DNA of 64,000 bases from Trichobilharzia regenti (lineage: Eukaryota; Platyhelminthes; Trematoda; Strigeidida; Schistosomatidae). This document shows positions 1-10,956 of the stretch, one piece after another. The notes beneath the pieces were generated by a model. It was not told the DNA's origin and made no database searches. It worked only from the letters and a program-made list of their open reading frames with translations. The DNA is taken from the NCBI GenBank assembly GCA_944472135.2, contig CALYDD020000313.1:434001-498000 (forward strand), read 5' to 3'. Within the stretch, counting starts at the first letter, position 1; each line of letters starts with the position of its first letter. The translations under genes and the position numbers were made by a program.

Positions 1-29
1 TTTCGATAAATTCCTCTTCCCGGTTCTAC

Positions 30-86
<57 letters not shown>

Positions 87-1080
87 CACAGAATATTCTA
101 GATGAGTAGTTAATAACAATATTAGTGTTTTTTAAATTATATCGATTTGCAAAATAAGATCAATGGAATTATCACAGTTCATTAAAGATGCTTAAATAAT
201 AATAATAATAAAGATATAGTAGCAAATAGAATATTAGCTAAAATTAGGAAAATTCCACAAAAAGTCAGGATTATTCAAACCTAGATGACCAAGGTAATGA
301 CAGTGTCTGAACTAACTTCATTTGGATGCACAAATTAGGCTTCTTAATATGGATCCCCACAGCCTCAGCAATATTTAGTAGTCGAACTCTTAAGGCAAAA
401 TTGAGATTCGTAGGTATGCGGTAAATGACCCTAAAAGCCTGGTTAACATCAATCTTGCGTTATGTATTCAAAAGATGAGATAGAATAGCGCTGCGAATAG
501 ATTTTGTTTGTCCTTTGCTTAACCACACTGGATGATATTTGGAAATCGACGAGGAACAAGCCTAATTGTACGGCCTATGTAACTGGCTCCACAGGAGCAG
601 TTAAATTGGTAGATGATACACATGAAAGAGGCGAAATTAAGCAGTTTATCTTTTACTCCCGAAGGCAGAGGAGGATTGGTTTTGAAAACACAGCATAATT
701 CAGCAGCAGGGAATGCTCCTTTTACTGCATTTCTAATGCGCTGTGTTAGTATCTCGCTAGTGTTGTCCCCAAGGAACTTCATCTGTAAGAATAAGGCCTT
801 TTTTGAAACTGTTGGTAACTTGGGCTGCTATGATTTTAGATTCATGTTCTTATCAATAAACTTAGCAACCGATTAATATTATTCAGTTCTTCATCAAGAC
901 ATTCGTCCGAGCAAATCGCTCTTGTTCTGTGAACCAGGCACTTTATCAAATTGCGTTTGTATTTCAAGGGTACAAAGCTGAGAAAATGTGTGTACTGGCC
1001 CGTTGATGTAGGTTTTCTATAAATACTTCCTCTTATTGTGCCATTCTCTTTTCTGGTCATAAAGACGTCTAGAAATGGAA
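1..1080 (-). mobile_element. Penelope-like element (PLE) 3' fragment
   Basis: On the minus strand, frames at 1060-842 encode the end of a PLE reverse transcriptase (SIYRKPTSTGQYTHF is recognisable), and frames at 782-519 encode the start of the GIY-YIG nuclease (NCSCGASYIGRT). These lie in different frames, so the element is broken. From about 500 down to 80 is 3' non-coding sequence, followed by an AT microsatellite. The first 630 bases match 9696-10291 in inverted orientation at high identity. The 5' end of the element is lost at about 1080, where a SINE begins. The family is clear from motif order; a subfamily name is not possible here. Confidence 0.8.
31..79. repeat. (AT)n microsatellite at PLE end
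   Basis: A run of alternating A and T about 49 bases long lies inside the terminal region of the adjacent PLE. The same terminal sequence at 9570-9700 carries a shorter, interrupted version, so the tract is variable between copies. Confidence 0.9.
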
Positions 1081-1082
1081 TA

Positions 1083-1545
1083 CTAGAGAACCATTGGAAA
1101 ATCTGGGAGTACTGGACGGGTGTTTCGTCTAAGTTTAAGACTCTTCATGAGTACGCACGCACTACAGAGGTTCGAACGCAGCACCTTCCGGTTACAAGGC
1201 CAGCGAGCTCTTTGACCACTTAGCCCAATCCGATGGCCAGCCAGTGCATGAATTCCAACTTCTGTCAATTCACAATGTAGCGCAACCACTAGCCAATGTC
1301 TTCGGCGAGTTTTTGTCCTCACACCCGACCTGCTGCACGCTTCTGGTCACGACTTCTCATTAGAACCCCCAGGCTTAGTGGTCTACGAGCTCGCCATGTA
1401 ATCAGTAGGTTCTTGGTTCGAACCTGGTGAGTCCCGAAATAGGGCGAAACATCTGCACAGTACTCCAGGTGGTTTTTCAATGGTTCTCTAACCAATGTCA
1501 ACTCATGATGATATCCTGTAACCAATCAAATCCCTACAAACCAAC
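1083..1545. mobile_element. Hammerhead-type tRNA SINE, head-to-head inverted pair (family 2)
   Basis: The left half (1083-1250) is a minus-strand copy: reversed tail, reversed hammerhead-like segment (1110-1150), then a reversed tRNA-like head with a B box (GGTTCGAAC, about 1169-1177). The right half (about 1375-1545) is a plus copy with a second tRNA-like head, a deleted ribozyme segment and the usual tail (ending CCAACACTTGAA). The centre holds the family's unique body. The same layout recurs at 20611 and 28439, so the pair is an element structure rather than chance neighbours. Confidence 0.7.
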
Positions 1546-1870
1546 ACTTGAATAAGTCGAGATGTATTTAGAAGACAGAATATTGTGAGATGACGTCATC
1601 GTTTCGTAATTTCCCTAATTTCGCTGTGCAACTACTATGGTTCACAATAAAAAATAAATAAAATGTATGAACAGTTACTCAGTGACATGAAACAAAAGTA
1701 CCAATCATATTTAAGTAAGTCAAGTAGTCCATAGTAGACAAGGGTTTAAGTCTATTGATTTTTGTGCATACATAGTTTAGTACGCATATGATTAATCTAA
1801 AGTGCTTCCAACCCTGAAATAACTGAGTAGCAGTCATGAATTAGTGCTTTGCTGTTGGTTAATGATGGAT
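1546..1870. other. No gene recognised
   Basis: AT-rich intronic sequence of dynein gene 1. I see no coding frame with family signal and no clear repeat here. Confidence 0.4.
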
Positions 1871-1879
1871 TTCTATTTA

Positions 1880-2160
1880 GATTAATTACATTTTAAATTT
1901 CCATGTAACTTGACAACCCCTTTAGAACGTGGTGTTTCCAACAATACTGGAGGATTCTATTAGTTCTACCAATATCTATGTATCGTCGCGTCCACAGATG
2001 AACTTGTAGATACAGTATGAAGTAGAGTCCTTGAATCATAAGTAAAGGGAACAAAAATGCTGAGGATCGGGCGTAGAATGTCCGTCTGACAGCAGACTGA
2101 AACCTTTGGTCTATCGGTTGCAATGTCTGGTCACCGTGAATCGTATTAGTTTAATAAAGA
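1880..2160 (-). mobile_element. Decayed PLE nuclease-region fragment
   Basis: Minus-strand translation gives pieces resembling the join of PLE reverse transcriptase and GIY-YIG nuclease (CIYKFICG, then GRTNRILQ) in different frames. It is too decayed to place in a family. The remaining 2160-2496 shows nothing I can identify and is intron up to the dynein splice site. Confidence 0.4.
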
Positions 2161-2496
2161 TAACTTTGGTACGGAATCAGTCTTTTCAGGGGGTATAATC
2201 CCTCTTTACCGTGACATACGATGAAGTCTTCAGGATAACCATTAGTTAGTGAAACTAAATATCTCTGAAGTAGCTAGCTCATCCATTAGTGTGCATTCGT
2301 GAAAATTTTATAGGAGCTTGAAAGCAGGAACGTTTATACTGGATAGGAACCAGACTACTGAAATGAAGATATACTGTCCACTTCGTGTCTACTTTATTCA
2401 AATCATTCCTCAAGTGTTGAGTAGGTATTACATTGTTAAGTATTTCAAAGTACTAAAATTTTCATTCTCATCCTTAGTAGCGTTTATTTTTTATAG

Positions 2497-2658
2497 GTTA
2501 TTTTATGCTTCTCTCCGGTTGGTGATAAACTTCGTCTAAGAGCAAGACGTTTCCCAGCCCTGGTTAATTGTACATGTATTGATTGGTTCCATGAATGGCC
2601 ACAAGAAGCCTTACTGTCTGTTTCAGAAAGATTCTTAGAAGATTGTCCAGGTTTATCA
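2497..2658 (+). CDS. Axonemal dynein heavy chain (gene 1), AAA4-end exon
   Basis: The exon encodes 54 residues of the dynein motor at the end of AAA4, including [19 protein letters not shown] and [12 protein letters not shown], a stretch strongly conserved in axonemal heavy chains just before the stalk. It is bounded by a T-rich tract with AG at 2495-2496 and a GTAAGT donor at 2659; both junctions are phase 0. The next exon at 4123 continues the same conserved block without a gap. Upstream exons (tail, linker, AAA1 to AAA3) are outside the window. Dynein heavy chains drive ciliary and flagellar sliding by ATP-dependent movement along doublet microtubules. Confidence 0.9.
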
Positions 2659-2894
2659 GTAAGTTGAATTCCCAATCTTTGAGTGGAACATTTTCTTTGT
2701 GTGTGTGTGAGTTTCTTTTTCGGGGGGGGGGGGGTGGATTTTAAAAGATGAAATGATCACTGAAAGAAACTGAACATTTTCGAAATCGCGAATAAAAATT
2801 TCAAATATTACCGATGAGTATAGAAAAGAATGGAGTGTTCCATTGGTCGAGTTATAGTTTTTTATGCAAAGCTGATGTACTGTATAGAGTTTAC

Positions 2895-3120
2895 AGTAGT
2901 CGGTGGTGGTTGATTACTTCATAAGGCAATCCACAAGAAGCCTTCGACATAAGCTTTTTGTTTATTGTCATTCATCGGTCAGCATGGTTTATTTGCAGTC
3001 TTTTAGGAATTTATGTCCCTCCTTCTGAGATGTGAACCCGTGTCACTCAGTGCTACAGTCAGTCAGTCAGTCAGAGAAGTTACCACTGAGTTATTCAGGC
3101 TGGTTAGTAACTAGTTTAAT
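2895..3120 (-). mobile_element. tRNA-like SINE, third family, decayed
   Basis: Read on the minus strand, a segment with a degenerate A box (TAACTCAGTGGTA) and B-box-like GGTTCACATC is followed by a body shared with 26400-26600 and 46605-46800. The recurrence and tRNA-like boxes suggest a Pol III-derived SINE. A short CAGT-unit repeat sits at 3059-3075. Confidence 0.55.
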
Positions 3121-3130
3121 GTGTGTCTAA

Positions 3131-3750
3131 ACACGCTCTGGATGAAAAACTTCGACCAGAACAGGCTGGATTCAGGAGGAACAAGTCATGCATTGATCAA
3201 ATCACAACAATATGGATAATTATTGAACAGAGCTTGGAATGGTAATCAGCTCTCCACCTCACTCAACTTCATCGGCTTTGAAAAGGCCTTCAGCAGACAG
3301 TGTCGATCGAGAGGAGATTCGGCAACTACTTTGTTACTACAGGGTGCTGCCGACAATTATGCACCTCATCCAACAGTTGTACGACTATGCTGCATGCCAA
3401 GTAATTCACTACGGGAAACTCTCGGAATCCTTCGAAGAAGTGAAGACGGAAGTAAGACAAGCTGGATGCCCACTACAATTTTTCCAATAATTTACCTGAT
3501 TGTGGTAAACTTGACAATGCGACAGACAGCGGGCAACGAGAGACAGACATAAAATGGACCTACACAAAACGCTTGGAGATATGGACTTTACCGACAGTTT
3601 ATATCCAATTTCTCATAAACCGGAGGATATGCAAGTGAAACGCAACAACTTGGCGATAAAAGAAGCATCCAGAGAAGATAGGACTTCAGGTGAACATAGA
3701 AAAACAGGAGTGACGAAGATTTCTCGCCAACAGCAACAAAAAGAACAAAA
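3131..3750 (+). pseudogene. Non-LTR retrotransposon reverse transcriptase fragment
   Basis: Translation across frames gives a LINE reverse transcriptase: LRPEQAGFRRNKSCIDQ, FEKAF, a VRQAG block and a decayed catalytic region with DFTDS where intact relatives have DFADD. Several frameshifts and the altered catalytic box make it a dead copy. It is 5'-truncated and joined at 3751 to a SINE tail. The same family recurs at 18660, 25620, 43670 and 61015. It resembles schistosome SR/RTE-type LINEs; the exact clade needs a tree. Confidence 0.75.
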
Positions 3751-3865
3751 CAGCTGTCCAGTACTTTCAGCTGGTTTTCCGATGGTTCTCTAACTTAGGT
3801 TAGCTCATGATGAAATCCTGTAACCAATCAACCAAATCCCTACAAACTAACACTTGATTTAAGAG
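3751..3865 (+). mobile_element. Hammerhead-type SINE (family 2) tail fragment
   Basis: The segment holds only the 3' part of family 2: the piece after the ribozyme, the phrase GGTTCTCTAAC, and the end CCTACAAACTAACACTTGA. The tRNA head is missing. Confidence 0.6.
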
Positions 3866-3869
3866 TGAT

Positions 3870-4013
3870 GAATGTCTACCTTGCTTTTTGATTCGCTTTT
3901 TCACATCCTGATCCTTTCTGACTGCCTGTAGTTGAAATGAAACTGCCTAGATAAGTGAAGGAAATGACCTCTTCTTTAAATTTCTCTCATTGATAGTGAC
4001 TGATGCTTGAAAT
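3870..4013 (-). mobile_element. LINE fragment, opposite strand to its neighbour
   Basis: The sequence resembles 61540-61660 and 25660-25760, the region after the catalytic box of the same LINE family, but lies on the minus strand. It ends about 110 bases before the dynein acceptor at 4122. Confidence 0.5.
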
Positions 4014-4122
4014 AGTCATGACAATGAATAATAATAATAATGCTAAAACTGCATCACATTTTTGTGTGCCTTTTATTGATTCATGTGTATGCCTATACAC
4101 CTTTTTTCCCGCGCATTTTCAG

Positions 4123-7100
4123 GATGAAGTACGCAAATCTGTTAGCCAATACATGGCATACGCTCATACAACAGTCAATGAATTAAGTCAACAATACCTC
4201 CAGAAAGAACGACGTCATAACTATACAACACCAAAATCATTTCTAGAACAAATTAGTCTATACAAACGTATGGTTGGTGCACAGATCGATGAGTTACAAC
4301 ACAAGATTGAACGTTTAGTCAATGGTTTAGAACGACTAAAAAGTGCTGGTGAACAAACTAGTGAATTAAAAGTTCAACTGGCTGAACAAGAAATTATTGT
4401 CAATGAAAAAACTGAAAATGCCAATAAACTAATTATTGTTGTTGGTAAAGAAACTGAAAAGGTGACAGCTGAAAAAGAAATTGCCGCTGAAGAAGAAGCA
4501 AAAGTCAGTGTTATTAAAGCAGAAGTTGAAGTGAAACAACAAGAGTGTGAAAATGATCTGCGTAAAGCAGAACCAGCATTGATTGCCGCCCAAGAAGCCT
4601 TGAATACACTGAATAAAAATAACTTGTCTGAATTGAAGGCATTGACTAGTCCACCACCAGATGTTGTGACTGTTTGTTCCGCTGTCATGTGTTTATTCGC
4701 CATGGATGGTCGACTGCCAAAGGATAGAAGTTGGAAAGCTGCTAAAGCTGGTATCATGTCTAAAGCGGATCAATTTTTAAGTAATCTCTTAAATTACGAC
4801 AAGGAGAATATGTCAGCGAATAGTAAGGCTGCAGCTTCAGAGTATGTTAAAATGCCAAATTTTGATCCTGATGTAATTCGGACTAAATCGTTGGCTGCTG
4901 CTGGTCTCTGTTCATGGGTAATCAATATCCTGAAATTTCATGATGTCTACTGTGAAGTAAAACCGAAACGTGATGCCTTGGATGCAGCCAACGAAGAATT
5001 ACGTCAAGCTACGGAGAAACTTGAAGGTTTACAAAAGAAAATCGCTGTGCTTGAAGCATCGTTAGCTGAGTTAACAGCCAACTTCCGTGAGGCTACTGAA
5101 GAAAAGTTACGCTGTCAACAAGAAGCTGATTTTACGGCTAAAACATTAGATTTAGCCAATCGATTGGTGAATGGTTTTGCCTCAGAAAATATAAGATGGG
5201 CAAATCAAGTTGAAGAATTAAAGGTACTCGGTGAGACAGTTGTCGGAGATGTTTTAATAACAACAAGTTTTATCTCTTATTTTGGTTATTTAAGTCGAAC
5301 ATTTCGTCAACAGCTGTTGAATGTTAAATTGTGGCCATTTCTGAAAAGTCTCCAGGTACCAATACCTGTACGTAATGGAATAGATCCTTTAGATATGCTG
5401 ATTGATGATGCAATCATTGCAACATGGAATAATCAATCTTTACCAGAGGATCGTATGTCTATTGAAAATGCTACAATATTTACATTTTGTGAACGTTGGC
5501 CATTGTGTGTTGATCCCCAGTTACAAGCGATTAAATGGATCAAGGTTAAATATGGCAATGAATTAGTCGTTACACGGCTTGGCGCTAAAAATTGTTTAGA
5601 ACAAATTGAATTAGCTATTACAGATGGACGTGTTGTATTAATTGAAAATATCGGTGAGACTATTGATCCTATTCTAGATCCTGTAATTGGACGGCAGACA
5701 ATTAAAAAAGGTCGATTTATCCTACTGGGTGATAAAGAAATCCCATACAATGCTAATTTCCGTTTAATTCTACAAACAAAACTAGCCAATCCACATTATC
5801 AACCAGAATTACAAGCACAAGCCACACTGATCAACTTCACAGTAACACGTGATGGTTTAGAAGATCAATTGTTAGCAACAGTTGTGAGTAAAGAACGTCC
5901 AGATTTAGAAAAGTTAAAATCTAATCTAACAAAACAACAAAATGAATTTAAGATCACATTGAAACAACTTGAGGATTCTCTACTGGCCAAGTTATCTTCA
6001 TCCGATGGGAATTTTCTTGGTGATCATTCTTTGGTTGAAAATTTAGAGACAAATAAAAAGACAGCTAAAGATATTGAAGAAAAAGTGAAAGAATCGAAGA
6101 TAACCGAGAAAGAGATCAATATTGCTCGTGAACACTATCGACCAGCTGCTCAACGTGCTGCTCTGATCTATTTTGTTATGAATGATTTATGCCAGATACA
6201 TCCAATGTATCAATTCTCATTGAAAGCCTTCCGTACTGTCTTTGAATTGTCGATTGAGACTGCAGAACAATCAGATAATGATAAAGAACGCTTATTATTC
6301 CTCTTAGATAATATCACATATTCAATATTTATTTATACAACTCGCGGTTTATTTGAACGCGATAAATTAGTCTTCACTGTCTTAATGGTGTTACAAATTC
6401 AGTATACATCCAAAGAAATACCACCAATTCTAATGGATTTCTGCTGAGATATCCCGTCGTTACAGATGTACAAAGTCCTGTTGACTTTTTAAATGACTTG
6501 AATTGGGGTGGTGTACAAACTCTAGTGAAAATGAATAATTTTCGTGACTTGGACAAAGATATTATCGCTTCAGCAAAACGTTGGAAAGTATTTCTTGAAA
6601 GTGAAGCCCCTGAGAAAGAGAAATTCCCTCAAGAATGGAAAAATAAAAGTGCTATTGAAAAATTATGTATGATGCGTGCTTTACGACATGATCGAATGAC
6701 ATATGCACTGAGGCATTATATTGGGACAACATTTGGTGCAAAGTTTATTGAAGGTCGACAAATTGAATTGGCTAAATCATTTAAAGAATCTGGACCAGCT
6801 GTACCAATCTTTTTTATATTATCTCCTGGGGTTGATCCATTGAAAGATGTTGAAGTGCTGGGGCATAAACTTGGTTTCACTGTTGAACAGGGTAATTTTC
6901 ATAATATTTCACTTGGACAAGGTCAAGAGATTGTTGCTGAACAGGCTTTAGAGGCAGCAGCAAAGAATGGAGCATGGGTTGTCCTACAAAATATTCACTT
7001 AGTTGCACGTTGGTTAAGTACACTAGAGAAACGTTTAGAGCAATATGCAGAAGATGCACATCCAGATTATCGGGTATTTGTTAGTGCAGAACCAGCAGCC

Positions 7101-7217
7101 GATGTATCAGCGCATATTATTCCACAAGGGATATTAGAAAATGCTATCAAGATAACTAATGAACCGCCTACAGGTATGCTGGCTAATTTACACAAAGCTT
7201 TGGATAACTTTAATCAG
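4123..7217 (+). CDS. Axonemal dynein heavy chain (gene 1): stalk, AAA5, AAA6
   Basis: A single 3095-base exon encodes, in order, stalk helix CC1 (about 4200-4620), the microtubule-binding domain (about 4630-4990, with [14 protein letters not shown] and [16 protein letters not shown]), CC2, AAA5 (about 5160-5900, with [20 protein letters not shown] and [19 protein letters not shown]), the linker coil, and AAA6 (about 6700-7200, with [14 protein letters not shown] and [13 protein letters not shown]). The wording is of the outer-arm beta class (DNAH9/11/17-like). Acceptor TTTTCAG ends at 4122; donor GTAAGC is at 7218; both ends are phase 0. The length is one base short of a multiple of three, and the frame breaks near 6440 (see next entry). 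Assignment to the beta class rests on remembered family features, not an alignment run. Confidence 0.93.
6436..6447 (+). other. One-base frameshift in dynein gene 1
   Basis: Upstream the exon reads ...PPILMDFC then TGA at 6445-6447. One frame over, the conserved motor block resumes without loss as [18 protein letters not shown]. Restoring frame needs one extra base in the T run at 6438-6440 (three Ts where four would fit). The exon's length, 3095 between two phase-0 introns, independently shows that one base is missing. A homopolymer sequencing or assembly error is the simplest cause; a real inactivating deletion is the alternative. Confidence 0.85.
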
Positions 7218-7292
7218 GTAAGCCATTTGAGAGTTGAGTTATGTAACTATGGTTTTTGGCGTGTGCTACTAACGAGATTTATCAGTAGTATA

Positions 7293-7876
7293 TGAAGGAA
7301 TGTTCAGTCACACAAAACATCAAATAGCGGAGAGATGAAGAGATCTGACGTCAAAGAGAAGAAATGGCAGCGAAACTTGGGAGACACGAAAACAAGACAA
7401 AGAAACACACAATACGATGGGTGCTACCCGCTACACTACCGTGGCCTCCATTAATCGATCTGGAAAGCCAGCGCCCTCCGACAGGTTGTCCATACCGATG
7501 CTGTGCTTAGCGTAGACACTTGATCAATATGAGCACCCTTATGCAAGAGCCCTTCGGCACCACGAAACTCCCCACCCTGGCCTCCAAGTAGCTAGATTGC
7601 AGGCGAATGCCACCTTTCCTTGGTTGGTGACGGAATGCTTATTTACAATTTGATACACACATATAAGGAAACTATGTATGCCATATATATTAAAATTGTC
7701 ACTGGCGCAGATGTTCTGCGTTGGGCTACTTTTGCCCTTAGGATTGTTTTTCACTGTCTTCTTTGCGTGTCTTTCATATTTCCCCTCAATACTATCGTGG
7801 TTCATTTCCTCTCCTTTGGCATCAAATCAGTCTCTCCGCTATTTGATATTTTATATACGGCTGATAAATCTTTTTA
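7293..7876. mobile_element. Fold-back element with 11-base target duplication
   Basis: The direct repeat AGTAGTATATG occurs at both edges (about 7282-7292 and 7877-7887). Just inside, ATCAAATAGCGGAGAG (about 7319-7335) is inverted as CTCTCCGCTATTTGAT (about 7833-7848), with weaker pairing beyond. The GC-richer centre has no recognisable protein. It begins 75 bases after the dynein donor at 7218. It could be a non-autonomous DNA transposon or a PLE-like fold-back; no transposase is visible. Confidence 0.6.
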
Positions 7877-7994
7877 GTAGTATATGCCATAGGTTTATTG
7901 TAATTGTTAGCTTTATCATTAAATAACGTGGATATGAGACTCGAAAAGGGTAAACACATGTCTTGATGATGAGTGGTGACAAGTACGAAAGCCT

Positions 7995-8165
7995 GGGAGT
8001 ACTCCCAGATGGCTATTTCTTCAGCCTGGTTTGGAACTCTTCATCAACACGCACCCACTACAGGGGTTCAAACACAGGGCCTTCTGGTTATAAGGCAAGC
8101 TCGTAGATGAATGATGATGATGAAATCCTCCATCCAATCAAACAAAACCAATACTTGAATATGAC
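7995..8165 (-). mobile_element. Hammerhead-type SINE (family 2), short inverted copy
   Basis: Reversed ribozyme-like segment (about 8015-8060) and reversed tRNA-like head with CTTCTGGTTATAAGGC, followed directly by a plus-strand tail (GATGAAATCC to CCAATACTTGAA). This is an internally deleted form of the inverted pair. Confidence 0.55.
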
Positions 8166-8169
8166 GTGG

Positions 8170-8890
8170 TTACAACACCTCCTCCCTCCCACATGAAGTG
8201 ATAAAATCGACAGCAATTTGATAAGCAATTTCATCATGTAAACACCCGCTGCTTTTATAAATTGGCAAACTTATCAAATCCAACAATCTGGACTTGATTT
8301 TGTTGTCTCTACCAACTGGCCAATTTGACAATGCAAAATTACCCCATACTGAGGAATGATGATTAAGTTGTCATATACAAGCTGAGGAGATTTTTTGAAT
8401 TCCGGTTTAATAATACTACTTTGATAAAGCTATTATCAGTAGCATTAAAAAGCGAAACGTCAGTAAAAACAACAATATCGTTTTGTTTTTCATTCATTGA
8501 TTGGGAAATACAAGAAAAACTTTATTATAATGAATATCATATACCTGAATGCCCAAATATTTTCAAACTGTTAAAAGTGAACTTGGTTTGGACACATACA
8601 AGTTATTTACTCCTTGGGCAGAATTTTCAAAACATTACAATAACCAACAATGTATATTGTCTGAAGTAATATCATTCCATTCAAAGCATCCTGTGAACTA
8701 TTCCACAATATTTCGCCTCCATTTCTTTCGAAAAATCCTTAGCAATAGGGTAGAAACGTAATTCAAATTGTGCGCGAGCATATATTGTCACTGATTAAGG
8801 GTAATTAGTTGATTAAAACAATATGGAACGGAGTAAATAAATACTACAATGCATTTTGATGGATTGAACATTTGTAGAACCCAGTGATTT
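8170..8890. other. Intronic sequence, nothing recognised
   Basis: AT-rich sequence with short open frames (for example 8421-8669) that match no family I know. No repeat with another part of the window was noticed. Confidence 0.35.
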
Positions 8891-8894
8891 AAAC

Positions 8895-9545
8895 AAGCCA
8901 GCTTGTTTCAAGAATTAGACCTTTTAAGAGAATTCTTCATCCAAAATGGATACCTACCAAGATTCATTGACAAAAATATCAAACTAAAAATTTAGAGGAA
9001 TGAAACTATACTTGCTCTGAAAAACAAACTCTCCATGAACTTAGATTTCAAGGGAGATTCAGTAAGCAATATTTTCAAGAGAAGGATCATATCATCTATG
9101 AGAAGATTATTCTTTGCAGTATTGCCAAGAATAGTGTTCTCCAGTCGCCCACTGATCTTCAGAAGCCTCAAGGACAACACCCCGCATCTGACCACTTCTA
9201 TGTGCATATATCAGTTCACCTGCTGCTGTGGAGCCAAGTAAATCGGTAGTTCGAGGTGCACTATGTCCAAGAGGATTCAAGAACACTAACCAGCATGGTT
9301 GCGAAAAGGCAATATTGGTGCTATAAGGAGTGCGATAATTGAAAACCTGGTTAACATTGATCATCTTATCTCAACAACAAACGCCTCCTGCTACAAAGTA
9401 ATCTACAGAGTCAAGAATAACTTACCAAAGGCAATACAGTTTCGTTCTTTTTGTATCGCTGAAGCTCTCGCCATTCACATAGAAAAACTGGAGCTGTGCC
9501 TATGAAAGAGAATTACTCAGCCACTTCTATTATCATGGAAAAAAC
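8895..9545 (+). pseudogene. Decayed PLE, RT end and nuclease
   Basis: Plus-strand frames give MNLDFKGDSVSNIFKRR and then SMCIYQFTCCCGAK, the typical join of PLE reverse transcriptase to GIY-YIG nuclease, then a broken C-terminus. Stops and frameshifts are frequent. It abuts the fold-back PLE beginning at 9570. Confidence 0.7.
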
Positions 9546-9569
9546 TTTGTTGATTTTCGATGACATAAT

Positions 9570-10291
9570 TTTGTTTTCGATAAAATCCTCTTCTGGCTCT
9601 ACAACTATATACATATACATACATGTTTATATACATAGAATATTCTAGATTAGTAGTCGATGACAATATGAGTGTTTTTTTTAAATAATACCGATTCGCC
9701 TCTTCCATGTGTATCATCTACCAATTTAACTGCTCCTGTGGAGCCAGTTACATAGGCCGTACAATTAGGCTTGTTCCTCGTCGATTTCGAAACATCATCC
9801 AGTGTGGTTAAGTAAACGACAAACAAAATCTATTCGCAGCGCTATTCTATCTCATCTTGTGAATACAGAAACAAGATTGATGTTAACCAGGCTTTTAGGG
9901 TCATTTACGCATGCCGGCGAATCTCAATTTTGCCTTAAGAGTTCGATTGCTAAATATTGCTGAGGCTGTGGGGATCCATATTAACAAGCCTAATTTATGC
10001 ATCCAAATGAAGTTATCAGATACTGTCATTACCTTGGCCATCTAGGTTTGAATAATCCTGACTTTTTGTGGAATTTTCCTAATTTTAGCTAATATTCTAT
10101 TTGCTACTATATCTTTATTATCATTATAATTTAAGCATCTTTAATGATCTGTGATAATTCCATTGATCTTATTTAACGGATCGATATAATTTAAAAAACA
10201 CTAATATTGTTATTAACTACTAATCTAGAATATTCTGTGTATATAAACATGCACATATAATTGTAGAGCCAGAAGAGGAATTTATCGAAAA
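9570..10291 (+). mobile_element. Fold-back PLE remnant
   Basis: A reversed PLE terminal sequence (about 9570-9692) faces the same sequence in forward orientation (about 10169-10291). Between them are the nuclease start (NCSCGASYIGRT at about 9735-9775) and the 3' non-coding region. The body matches 1-633 in inverted orientation. This is one of five PLE remnants here with terminal sequences in inverted orientation. Confidence 0.7.
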
Positions 10292-10955
10292 GGATATTCT
10301 TTGCTCAATCATTTTGTGTTTTATAGATATCTGAATGAATATTTTCGCTATAACTTTGTTTAATTGTGTGTTTCGTTAATTGCTTATAATTCTTGTATTC
10401 ATTTATAACTCTTACGTAATTTCGTATTCTCTACTTTGTTCCTATGTTTATCCTGAGCACAATTCAATCATCAAACTCTTCATATTATTACGTAACTCCT
10501 TTTTAACAACCGTTTTTCACAACTTATCACCTTTTGCTACTGCCACTACACTAGTTGCATCAACACCTAATTTTCCGGACCGTTTTCGCATTACGCAACT
10601 CTACCCAAAGAAGATAAGAAAATGAATTCTCCAAAAAGAGACTCTTCGTTGAACTACGTGTTTTGTTTTCAATCGAAATGGCTAGAATATGTGTTACATA
10701 TGTCCAGCCTTCATTATCAAGCAATGTTAGCTTGTTTGTGTTCTTCAACTAGCTAAGAACCAGTTATTTGAGACTGTAGGTGAAAGAGCCCAGATGCATT
10801 CATTCTTTATGACATCTCAGATCTATTGAAATATCATGTTCCTGTATTTAGTTATTTCGTCTCCCTTGGATGTTTCTTCTTATCTACGTTTAAATGTTAT
10901 ATGAAGGACAACAAGTTGAAGGTCTACACTTCTGTACAAAGTTCGGCGAAGTTCA
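10292..10955. other. Intronic sequence, nothing recognised
   Basis: Contains short open frames (for example 10380-10625) without family resemblance. The last 40 bases resemble the 3' end of a schistosome LINE, into which the Merlin element next to it seems to have inserted. Confidence 0.35.
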
Positions 10956-10956
10956 A

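Noticed and set aside
2318..2539. Open frame overlapping the first dynein exon
   Set aside because: A different frame from the conserved AAA4 sequence; it crosses the splice site without any signal.
4374..4757. Long minus-strand open frame inside the dynein exon
   Set aside because: Mirror of the stalk coding sequence; low-complexity Ser/Ala translation and no family signal. The same holds for 5433-5789 and 6877-7059.
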